Shown here in pieces: positions 47,240-58,072 of a DNA stretch of 64,000 nt. Numbering within the stretch: the stretch's first letter is position 1; the number at the start of each line of letters is the position of its first letter. The notes beneath the pieces were generated by a model. That model worked only from the letters and a program-made list of their open reading frames with translations, was not told the DNA's origin and did not search any database. The position numbers and the translations under genes are program-made. The stretch spans positions 668,001-732,000 of the forward strand of contig OX246741.1 of NCBI GenBank assembly GCA_945910005.1, given 5' to 3'. Source of the stretch: Isoperla grammatica. Taxonomy: Eukaryota; Arthropoda; Insecta; Plecoptera; Perlodidae.

Positions 47240-48211
47240 GGATATCTCAACCTCAGTGAGTTATTCCTCATCCATGAATGCATGCTACTGTATTGCTATC
47301 TTATCCTACCTTGTTTATGACAGGAAAATAAGCTTATAGGGAGTATGTGCGTGAATTAGTGCTTTAAAGTATCAATGCAAGTTAGACTTGCCAAACCACT
47401 TATACCACATAGAAAACACCTAGGGCTGAAGGCTTTTTATGGTACTATAATCCCCCATCAGGAGCCGGGGTAGAATCATAAGGGGCAACCGGCAAACAAA
47501 TGACAGTTGCAGTGGGTCCCTCACAAACGCCCCCAAAATGTGAATGCACAACTGAAAAAGTGTATGGTACATATAAATATAAATAACACGGGAAACATAT
47601 GCAGACAACCAAAATTAATTTTAAAAAATGTACTGTATACGAAAAACGTATATGAGGAAAGGAAACGTAAATACGACATTCTACTGTATACAATATTTAA
47701 ATTTAGCTGTATCTAGATTTTGTATTTATTTATTTTCAATAGCTAGATTTTGAATAGGCCTACAGGTAAAGATTCTTTCTTGACTCAAGTCTGAAAAGGT
47801 AAAAGATCTCGCTGATTACATTTGGAGGTCTGAAAGTTTTATTTCTCTGATCTTGTCTCCTCCTTTACATGTTATGAAGCCTAGTATCTAGTACGTATTA
47901 GGAAGCTTAACTTGATGATGATTTTTTTGTTTCAGATTTGAAGAACAGCATTTTCTTCTACCACTGGAAAAGAGTTGAAAATAATATACACGTTCAATTC
48001 AATGTTATAAAAATGAAACACACTATTAGTGACGATAGTACTTAAAGTACTTGTATGTATTTAACATTGTCTTGCAGATCAATGGAATGTATAAATAACA
48101 TGGGTAAAATTTATAATGCACGTGCTTCTGTTCAAATAAAACTATAGCATATGAGAGGTATTGAAAAAAGCTCATTAGTGTAGTTCAAAGAAGCTTCCCA
48201 TCTGTGGCAGA
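47240..48211 (+). other. PLRG1 3' UTR, possible UTR intron and poly(A) signal
   Basis: Downstream of the stop a GTGAGT donor (47255) and a strong acceptor (ttttttgtttcag, ending about 47937) suggest a 3' UTR intron. An AATAAA at 48135-48140 would end the transcript about 70 bp before the convergent TBCB stop. This is inference only. Confidence 0.45.
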
Positions 48212-50063
48212 TCACATTTCATCCAGATCCAATTCCTCTTCAGGATAATCGCCCACTTTAATATATCCGGGTTTAACAAACCCACCATACTTTGGAGGGC
48301 ATTCGAAGTACGGTTTGCCATTGACTCTGAAAATAGAAGAATTGGTTTCAGTTTTGATGATAAATTCATCAGTATAAGATTTAAAAACATGTTTAAGACT
48401 TGTATGTAGCTTATAGGTATCCTTCAACAGGTTGATAGGAAAACAGTTATACCATTCTTTGGTCATGTGGTTGTCTGAGAGTTGATCCAAATCTCAGCAG
48501 AGTTCCAACTGGTTCCCAATTATAAGCTACTACTATATCATGGTGTCATACACTAGATACTTACGAGCCATCGTTCTTCCCCACGGGTTCATCGTAATGG
48601 ACACCGACCCACCAGCCCTTCTTGTCGTTGATATTACCGACGAACTTGACCGCCCCCCTACGAAGTGCCGAGCCCGGAATGGCGACCTCGCAACGACTTC
48701 CGACCTCGATAGCCTGGGCGGCGGCTTCTTCTATCGCCTCCTCCTTCAGACGTTCCTCTTCCTTCTTCTTCATCTCTTCCTCGTTGAACTTCCCCAGTTT
48801 GTTCTTGGCAAGGAACGCTCTCACCGTGTCCGGTCGTTTGGCATATTCCTCTAAGGGCATTTCGTACTTCTCCACGTTGGCCTCGTCTGTCAACTCGTTT
48901 CGTAACGTGAATCTATCCACCACCTTGAACAACAAATAACCCAAGTTACAGGCACCTAGCCCTGTAAATAATTAGGTACAGGTACACAAAATTTATACTT
49001 ACATGAATCCTCATTCCATCATCAATTGGATAGGACCCGAGTAGTGCAGAATTGTTATCAAGATTACATGTGAATTTATCATCCATATCATAGACTTCAA
49101 TTTTCATGGTAGCTTGATTTCCTCCAGTTAACATTTCAAGCTTTCCCTGCAATAATAAAAATAATGTGATGTGAAGGCATTGCCAATGAAGGTGGAACAG
49201 TGTGTCTAATGAAGCAGGCCTAGTGGCCTACTAGGCCAAATGCAAAATGTGGGCCACATGATGAATTTAGAGGTAGACTGTGTCCAAAACTGAATTGGAT
49301 GAGGTATAGGTCAAAGGAAGTCTAGGGATGAACCAAGATATGCATGAGAGCCCTCTTTACAGGCACCAGTTATCCATGCACATGCCTAGGCCTAGGCCCT
49401 AGGCTATAACTAGTACGCCTAGGCCTACCTAACAAAATAACAGAAGTTAAAATGAAATTATTAAATGTGCAGCCTAGGGGTCTAGGTCAGATGGATGAGA
49501 GTGAAGGTCGATGCACAATAGCCCGGGAAGGAGCTCCGGTAACGGTAACGGGAAAGTTTGCTATAATTTAACATTGCCCGGTAACGTTAACCCTAGCAGG
49601 AAGCTCCTTCCCGGGCTATTGTGCACCAACCATAAGTATGGCCAAGCCTAGGACCTACGCTTTAGACCCTGGCAAGCATTCCCTAGATGAGAGCCTAGGG
49701 GCTAGCCTAGAAGACATGCCTGTAACCTCAAGTAGCCTAGCCTAGCCCTAGGCCTATGATTAGGCCTAGGCCTAGGTCAAGATAAAAAAAACAAATAGAT
49801 GATTTTCATCCAAAGTACCGTAAGCCTAGGTGTCGACAAGTATCAATCACTCTTACTTAAAACCCAAAGCCCATGCCAGTCTAGGCCTAGCCTAGGCTAG
49901 CCTAGGCCTAAAGGCCTGCCCACCCTCAGCAACTTACTTTCAGATCTTCAATAGTTATATCTTTCCTGAACCGTCTTTCTACACAGATCGTACTTGCATT
50001 GTTAGAATTGCTTATTCTAACATTAACAAAGTCAGGTGTCACAATTTTATATTGGTTATCCAT
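48212..50063 (-). CDS. TBCB: Tubulin-folding cofactor B
   Basis: TBCB is a cytosolic chaperone that works with TBCE on alpha-tubulin folding and release. Minus-strand exons 50063-49938, 49146-49003, 48923-48565 and 48326-48212 join in frame to 247 residues (human 244). The ubiquitin-like N-terminus includes [16 protein letters not shown] and [20 protein letters not shown] charged helix ([20 protein letters not shown]) follows. The C-terminal CAP-Gly domain has [39 protein letters not shown] and [14 protein letters not shown]. It ends LDLDEM, the acidic EEY/DEI-like tail seen in the family. It converges with PLRG1. The intron before exon 2 holds an inverted-repeat element and AGGCCTAGG-rich tracts. 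Confidence 0.96.
49512..49625. mobile_element. 114-bp inverted-repeat element in TBCB intron
   Basis: Ends tgcacaatagcccgggaagg and ccttcccgggctattgtgca are perfect inverted copies. The interior (ggtaacggtaacggg / cccggtaacgttaacc) is also partly palindromic. There is no ORF and no clear target duplication. Confidence 0.75.
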
Positions 50064-50965
50064 AATTAACGAGTATGCCTAGCAGCCTTATTTTGGTTTG
50101 ACAGATACTTGCCGCCCACTTCAAAGCTTCAAAGAACAATCGTGAATCATACGTCACCGTCACAAAGACCGTGCAGTCTTGACATGGGCTGAAAGCAAGG
50201 AGTAATATGGGAGTGCTGCTTCCGCTCCGTCCTCGTCTCGTCTGAACGAATATCGTATGAAATGTGACCATGTGACCATCTTAAATTATAACTAAAATTA
50301 TTGATCGAAATCACTTAAATCTAGAACCACCGTCATGTTATTACAGTATTTTCGTATATATATATTTTTAAACAAAATATATGCATTTACTATTCGAATC
50401 TGCCGGTCAAATTCCAGTACCGGGTATATGCAAGGCCACGACCATTATTAGCAGGCTGTGGTCAAACCGGAAAAGGTCCTCGTCTGTGTAGTGGTATTGT
50501 TATTGTTTACTTTCGGGTTTTGTTGTTCATTAAATGCATGAGTGTCTGAAATTAATAAATGTCAAGTTCTTCCGTGAAAACATAATATTGTTTGAAAAAT
50601 GAACTTCTTTCACAGGTAGGCTAAAAAGTAAAACCTAAGGCCAGTTCAGCGTTTGCTTTCTTGGCCTTTGGTAGACCTTCACTCAACCGTGACGCAAGTT
50701 TGTCGAATCTTTGAGAAATGCCAGCACCAGCAATGACTGAATTTTCCAGCTAAACCAAAGTAGATCTAGGCCTACACTTTATTTATTGTTGATGCTGCGT
50801 TGCATTTGTTCCTAAGCACTGAATAACCACTGATAATTTAGAGAAAATTCCTACGTAGGCCTAGGCCCTAGGCTAGGCCTAGTACCTATAACCAGGTCTT
50901 GGCCTAGGCCTATTGTTTCCGCCTAGGTCTAGGCCCTAGGGCTAGCTAGATAAGAGCCTAAAAGC
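50064..50965. other. TBCB upstream region
   Basis: It contains the presumed TBCB promoter (leftward) and AGGCCTAGG-rich low-complexity DNA near 50855-50950. No coding feature is recognised. Confidence 0.45.
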
Positions 50966-52245
50966 CCTTTTAAGATTAAGATTAAGATTAAGATTAAAAT
51001 ACTTAAAGGCTGCAAATGGGCCACAACTACCCGGTGGCAACCTATCCAAACCTCCCCCCTCCCCACCCTCCCTCGTCACCTCCTTTTCGTCAATCTATTT
51101 CTAAATTCCCTTACTGAATCGCACTCAACAACCTCCTCGGGCAACTCATTCCATTCCCTTACCGTTCTCTCAACAAAACCAAACCTACCCAGATCACTTC
51201 TCACTACCCGACGCTGAAACTTCCAATTATGATCCCCCCTCCCTCTATAAACTCCTTCTTGCAACCTGCTCTGGATTTCCCCCCACCCTCCTTTCCCCCT
51301 AGCTGCTCTATATAAATTACACATCCTATCACTCCTCCGTCTCTCCTCTAAGGACTCCCAACCCAGTTCCCCCATCATTGCTGTAACACTATCATAAGCC
51401 CTTACCACATTCCCTAACCTATCTTCCACATACCTCCATCTCCTAACTTGTCCTGTAACCTTCCTTGCCGCCCTACGCTGCACCTTTTCTAATTCCATGA
51501 CTTCCCCTTTCCTATATGGATCCCACACCGCACCACCATATTCCAATATAGGCCGTATCACTGTTTTGTAAGCCATATCCTTTACCTCCCTACTAGCTCC
51601 CTTCAAATTCCTCATAACAAACCCTAAGTTTCTATATCCCTTTCTTACACTTTCCTGCACCTGGTCCCCCCATCCCAAATCTTCGGCCAATAAAATTCCC
51701 AAATACTTATACTTCTTTACCTTTTCTAGAACTACCCCCTCAAGAAAATACTCTCTCGCATCCCCTTTTAATTTACGCGTGAACCCAACCAGTTTACACT
51801 TTCCCGCATTCAAACCCATCCTATTAACATCAACCCACTCCTCTATCCTGTTCAAATCATCCTGCAACAACTTAGCATCCTCCACCCCCTTAATCACCCT
51901 ATACAAGACGCAATCATCAGCAAACAACCTTAATCTTGACTCAATATCCCTTCCTATATCATTAATAAACATTATAAATAACAGTGGACCCAGCACCGAC
52001 CCCTGCGGCACCCCCGATGTAACTTCGATAGCTGCTGATATGCTACCCCCCACCCTTACCCTTTGCGACCTATTTGCTAGAAAATCTCCCATCCACCTTA
52101 CAACCCCTTTATCTGCAATCACACTATCAACCTTCCTCATCAAAATCCCATGAGACACTTTATCAAAAGCCTTTTCAAAATCAAGGAAAACTGCATCAAC
52201 CTCCTCCCCCTTATCTAGAGCCTCCCCTATATCCTGAACATACCC
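50966..52245 (-). mobile_element. 5'-truncated non-LTR retrotransposon
   Basis: A reverse transcriptase ORF lies on the minus strand with a short 3' tail ending in four or five ttaatc repeats (50968-51000 on the + strand as gattaa). Short 3' microsatellite tails instead of poly(A) occur in CR1/L2-like and some Jockey-like elements. Endonuclease and the N-terminal RT are missing. The break lies near 52245, where AGGCCTAGG-rich DNA begins. Confidence 0.85.
51076..52238 (-). pseudogene. Reverse transcriptase fragment of the non-LTR element
   Basis: The frame is open from about 52238 to the stop at 51076, beyond the first methionine at 52158. It begins mid-domain (VDAVFLDFEKAFDKVSHGIL), then has GVPQGSVLGPLLFIMFINDI and the catalytic LFADDCVLY (the FADD form of the YxDD box). 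The thumb region (KYKYLGILL) and a C-terminal segment with RPILEYGGAVWDPY and REWNELPEEVV follow, as is typical of Jockey/CR1/L2-group RTs. The remaining domain is intact, but the 5' half of the element is lost, so it cannot be autonomous. Confidence 0.85.
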
Positions 52246-52675
52246 TTATCTGAATGTACGCCTAGGCTTAGGAATAGGCTAGGGTCTAGCGTAGGCCTAC
52301 TAAAAATATGTGAGCGTGGTCTAGGAGTAGCCTAGGCCTAATCCTAGTCCAAAGCTTAGACCTTCAGCTACTGGAGCTTATTGTCTGTACAACAAGCATA
52401 ATAATGGTTGGGGCATTGAAGATATGTCCCTTCATCATCTTCTGTCTTGTCAATACCCTTCACTCTCCACCACATTCCAGTCTCCTCCTCGCTGCTCCAC
52501 GTACTAATAATGTGACAGTGTAAATGGTGTAGGCCCTACTAATAATCTTTTAATCTTTTCAGAAAAGTGAATTGCTGCAGCACTGTCACTTGCCACGTGC
52601 ACAAACAGCAGCATGTCAAACCGGTTAGCTAGTGCCCAGTTTTTGCCATTTGGTTTTTCTCCAGAAGCGTAAGCT
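52246..52675 (+). other. CCDC88 5' flank / 5' UTR
   Basis: AGGCCTAGG-rich DNA (52258-52345) is followed by about 300 bp leading to the CCDC88 start at 52676. The start is chosen because it gives the HOOK-domain N-terminus directly. No clear core promoter motif is visible. Confidence 0.45.
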
Positions 52676-55600
52676 ATGGCAACCACCGCAGACATAGAAG
52701 ATTTCTTAACTGGGCCTTTGGTTTCTTGGGTAAGTAGGCCCTAGGTACTACATTTGAATTCAAAGATTTGTTTTCACATTCTTTCATGGCATCAACCCGT
52801 GGATTGGTTCGAAACAGCTTTTCTATTCTTTCCTTTCTCTGCCTGTCATGTCTAGAGACAAGGGTACTTCATTAGACGTTCCTTGTTTTCTCCTCTCACC
52901 AGTGGTGTAACTCCCAATAGTGCAAGATATGCAGTGCACATGGGCCCCTCTTCACCCACAGATGTGTACCTAAATAGGCCTAATGTTTGTGTAAGAATGT
53001 GTTCGCTCAACTGTTAGATGTGATGTTTTCAACAGTAATTGTCAGTCAATAAGACTAATGTAAGTAAGTAAGTAAGTATTTCTTTATTTTCATGTTAACA
53101 TGTATGAATAGGCCTACAGGGTTACAAGAAAAAAGGCGAGGTTCAAAAAATACATTTTTGTTCTCTCACCCTACCATAATATCTTAACATATTTTAAATT
53201 TATATATGAACAGTGGACAGACTCTCGTCAGGTGAGATAAGACGCCCGTTTTAGGGAAACGTTTACACTTAAGTGGTAGGTAGAGAACTCAGAAACTCTT
53301 CCAAGTTGTAGAAGGGATTTGCAAGGAGGTACTTTTTAAATTCATGTTTTAATGATGTTGGGGGCAAGCCTGTGTTCATAAATGATGATACTTTGTTGAA
53401 GATTTTCCTTCCCATATAGTATAGTATAGTATAGTATGTTGTAACATGATCCTCTCCGACCTCTCTAACTGTGTTTTTACATCTTAAAAGCTGTGCTCGT
53501 GCCTGGGGAATGCAGACAAATTCACCGACTATGAAGAGCTCGTTGATGGCGTACTCATCCACCAAGTCTTCTTGCAAATGTAAGTGTAATACTTGTGTGT
53601 GTAGTAAATGTAATTACTGAGTTATTTTTCTGTTAATCCCATATTATTCAGGGGCAGTCTAGGATATAAAAGGCCCAAGATGCATGGGTTTCGGGGGGGG
53701 GGGGGGGGGGCCGCACGAGGTGGCGTGGTGCAATTGGGGTCTCGGGCAAAGCCCAAGCCGCCATTGAAGGCAAATACGTCAAAGGCGTAAAAAATATTTT
53801 GGGGCTGCATTGAATTTTATGGCCTAAAATACGATTTTAGGGCGCGATTAACCGAGGCTACCCTACCAGTAGCAAAATAATTTCCATCATATTCAATTAA
53901 TTACATTAAATATTTTCAATAAATAGCCTATTACAATTTACAATAAATTCAATTATAATTTCAAAAAATTTTGAAATATAATTTCAATATACTACATAAT
54001 AGAGTGGGTAATATAGGCCTACAGAGAAGTATTTACATCATAGAAACTTTCTGGTAGCAGCCCGGGGGCCCGGACTGCCAAAGAGCCCGGATTTAGCCAG
54101 GGTTGATCCCAAAATTTATCCCAAGCCAGCTACTTGTGTTGTACATGGGAGTCTAGTGAAAGTGTCTGTGTGATGCCAGAAAAGCCCCGTTTCACTCTAC
54201 AATGCACGGTTTAGCTGTAAAATGCAATTAAAAATGGATACCAAGTCAGACAGTAGTGTTGTATAGGAGTCTAGTGAGGGTGTCTATGTGATGCCAGTAT
54301 GAGCTCCGTTTTTCTCTACGACGCACCGTTTAGCTGTAAAATGCAATTAAGGATTGATCCCACGTCAGCCACTAGTGTTGTATAGGAGTCTAGTGGGGGT
54401 GTCTGTGTAATGCTAGAATAAGCTCTGTTTTGCTCTACGACGCACCGTTTAGCTGTAAAATGCAATTAAGGATTGATCTCACGGCAGCCCCTAGTGTTGT
54501 ATAGAAGTCTAGTGAGGGTGCCTGTGTGATGCCAGAATAAGCCCCGTTTCCCTCTACGATGCACGGTTTAGCTGTAAAATGCAATTAAAATTGATCCCAA
54601 GGCAGCCACTAGTGTTGTATGGGAGTCTAGTGAGGGTGTCTGTGTGATGCCAGAATAAGCCCCGTTTTCCTCTTACGATGCACGGTTTAGCTGTAAAATG
54701 CAATTAAAAATTGATCCCAAGGCAGCCCCTAGTGTTGTATAGGAGTCTAGTGAGGGTGTCTGTGTGATGCCAGAATAAGCCCCGTTTCCCTCTACGATGC
54801 ACGGTTTAGCTGTAAAATGCAATTAAAAATTGATCCCAAGGCAGCCACTAGTGTAGTATGGGAGTCTAGAGAAGGTGTCTGTGTGATGCCAGAATAAGGC
54901 CGGTTTCCCTCTACGATGCACGGTTTAGCTGTAAAATGCAATTAAAAATTGATCCCAGTGCAGCCACTAGTGTTGTATGGGAGTCTAGTGAGGGTGTCAG
55001 TGTGATGCCAGAATAAGCCCAGTTTCCCTCTACGATGCACGGTTTAGCTGTAAAATGCAATTAAAATTGATCCCAAGGCAACCGTTAGTTTTGTATAGGA
55101 GTCTAGTGAGGGTGTCTGTGTGGTGGCAGAATATGCCCCGTTTTCCTCTACGATGCACGGTTTAGCTGTAAAATGCAATTTAAAATTGATCCCAAGGCAG
55201 CCTCTAGTAGGCCTATTGTATGGGAGTCTAGTGAGGGTGCCTGTGTGATGCCAGAATAAGCCCCGTTTCCCTCTATGATGCATGGTTTAGCTGTAAAATG
55301 CAATTAAAAATTGATCCCAAGGCAGCCACTAGTGTTGTATGGGAGTCTAGTGAGGGTGCCTGTGTGATGCCAGAATAAGCCCCGTTTCACTCTACGATGC
55401 ACGGTTGAGCTGTAAAATGCAATAAAAAATGGATCCATAGGCAGCTACTAGTGTTGAATGGGAGTCTAGTGAGGGTGTCTGTGTGATGCCAGAATAAGCC
55501 CTGTTTCACTCTACGATGCACAGTTTAGCTGTAAAATGCAATAAAAAATGGATCCATAGGCAGCTACTAGTGTTGAATGGGAGTCTTGTGAGGGTGTTTG

Positions 55601-55892
55601 TGTGATGCCAGAATAAGCCCTGTTTCCCTCTACGACAGGGGCGGACTGGTATATAAAGGCCCATGTTTCTGGGTTTTGGGGGGTGGGCCCGCACTAGGTG
55701 GCATGGCGCAGCTGGCAAATATGCCGAAGGCGCAAAAAATATGTTGGGGTTGCATTGAATTTTATGGCTTTAAATATGATTTTAGGGCGCAATTTACAGA
55801 GGCCACCCTACCAGTAGCAAAATAATTTCCATTATATTCAAAATAATTACATTGAATATTAACAATAAATATTAAATACAATTATAATTTCA

Positions 55893-55926
<34 letters not shown>

Positions 55927-58072
55927 CATATGCCCACATTTGGCTTAATCAGGCCATCATGTTAATATAATTTCAATATAATACTTATAGAGTGAGGTTA
56001 AGATTTTTTTAGCAATATACAGAGAAGTATTCACATCATAGGAACTTTTTGGTAGCAGTCCTGGGGCCCGGACTGCCAAAGGGCCCGGATTGCGATCGCA
56101 TCCCGTCATCCCTAGCCAGTCCGCGCCTGATATTATTAATGCCAATGCCAATATTTTTCTATGATTCTGAACTTTTCTCAAAGAAAAGGGTTTAGGCCTA
56201 GTTGCTTTGTTTAAATTTGTGAGTAATGTGTATGTTTCTGCAGCGATCCTGAACCCCTGCATCGGGAAATCACTCCAAGCTTCGGAAATGTGGCTACTCG
56301 CATTAAAAACTTGGACGTCATCATGAAAAACATAAAGAATTTGTATGAGGTATGTGATTATTTTAATTTTGTTGTACACGAATGAGGCCTTGGTCAGATT
56401 TCTCAGTTCTCCAGTCATAGTGACTAAACTACCATTCTCTCCAACAAATCCTGTAAGACTTCTAACTAAAAGTATTTTTATAAACCTAGGCTTCTTTATT
56501 AAATTCCATAACTCACATTATTGTTCTGGGCAGCCCCAAGCAAGTGAAGAACTCAAAACAGAACGTAATAAACGTTGCAAATAGAGCTGTACCGATACCA
56601 CATTTTTGCCGATTCCGATTCCGATGCCGATTCCAATTTTCTGCCGATTCCGATTCCACCGATACCGATTCTTTAATACAAACTATTATTGCAAGTTATT
56701 TATTTTATTTTTATATTAGGTCTAGTAAATTAAATTAATTTGGATGCTACATATCTTAAGCCTGTATTACACGGTCAAATTTTTCATTCAAGAAGTTGAA
56801 TTCAATCTTGAGTTCAACTTATTTGACCGTGTAATCGCCAAACTTGAATGAAAAAAATTGAGCTCAAGACTTGAATTCAATGTTGAGTTCAACTTTTTTC
56901 AATTAGCGCATGCTCTAATTTCCATCAAACTTGAAGGAAACCAACCAATCAGGATCAACCTGCACCTGCACTGGCGCACTAGGCTTCGGCCAAAACTAAA
57001 CGCAAACATAACCTAAACCAACGAGGTTATATAAAGTGGTTATATAAATGAGCCTTGTTTGTACGCGATGTCATCACCAGATTACCTAAATTGGTAATAA
57101 TCTAATTATATTTGTTACAATTTAGAACCCTAGGCTAGCCGTCTGAATGAACATTAAGGTTATGATTGGTTACCTAGGCTAGCCTAGGCCTAGGCCTACC
57201 TAGGTTTAGTAATGTCAGTGGGCTTATGCTCAATAATGTTAGTACTATGTAGTCCTACTACTGAACTATGAATGACAATTCCTATATGTATATAATGTAT
57301 ATGTCAATTGCAGAGAAATAAAGTACAGATGCATGCATAGGGACCTAGGCCCTAGGCCTAGGCTTAGGCTAGGAATACGCGGGAACGGAAATAGGCCTAC
57401 GGAATTCAACCAATCAGGACACAAATTACACACCTACTCAAATTGAACCGTGTAACTGGACTTTCAATGTTTCCTTCAATTATTTTCATCAAATCTTGAA
57501 TTCAAGATTGAGTTCAACTTCTTGAATGCAAAATTTGACCGTGTAATACAGGCTTTAGACAAGCACATCTGTACCACGCTAAAATCAACATGGCTGCCAA
57601 TCGACTTGTCGATTTCAGCAAGTCGCTTCGTGATTGGTGCACACGCATAGTGACTTCGACTCTCGATAATCGATATATTTGAACGGAAATGGAAATTTTC
57701 GGGCGCTTCATTCAAAAGAATCGGTATCGGTAATATTGGGCCAAGAATCGGAATCGGCCGATTCTACCGATACCATGAAGAATCGCCGATTCTCAAGACT
57801 CGGTATCGGAATCGGTACAGCTCTAGTTGCAAATGTCACTCCCTCACACTACTCTCTCACAGGAGGAGCTGTGTCAGGTGGTCCTGGTGATGCCCGACTG
57901 TGTCGCGCTTGGCAACGACCCCGAGAGCAAAGCCGGCCTCGAGAACATGAACCTGCTGCTGTTGCTGTTGCTTGGCTGCGCCGTCCAGTGTCCCAACAAG
58001 GAGTTGTTCATCGACGGCATCAAGGAGATGAACGTTGACATTCAGCACTCCATCGTCGAGTGCATCAAACAG
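52676..58072 (+). CDS. CCDC88: CCDC88 HOOK-domain exons
   Basis: Exons 52676-52729, 53491-53579, 56244-56349 and 57863-58072. They encode IEDFLTGPLVSWLCSC, YEELVDGVLIHQVFLQIDPE, NVATRIKNLDVIMKNIKNLY, and ENMNLLLLLLLGCAVQCPNK followed by FIDGIKEMN. The last two match the calponin-like HOOK fold, which in this family binds cytoplasmic dynein light intermediate chain. The introns carry two hAT-like elements. Confidence 0.92.

Larger units (their letters stand above)
53649..56129. mobile_element. hAT-like DNA transposon, 2.48 kb, non-autonomous, with an internal tandem array
   Basis: The termini CAGGGGCAG and GCGCCTG lie between perfect 8-bp direct repeats ATATTATT (53641-53648 and 56130-56137), the target duplication length of hAT elements. 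Inside, a block of about 360 bp near the left end (53649-54010) recurs at 55635-55990 beginning CAGGGGCGGACTGG. Between the two lies a 118-bp tandem array. No transposase frame is visible. It sits in the CCDC88 intron 53580-56243. Confidence 0.87.
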
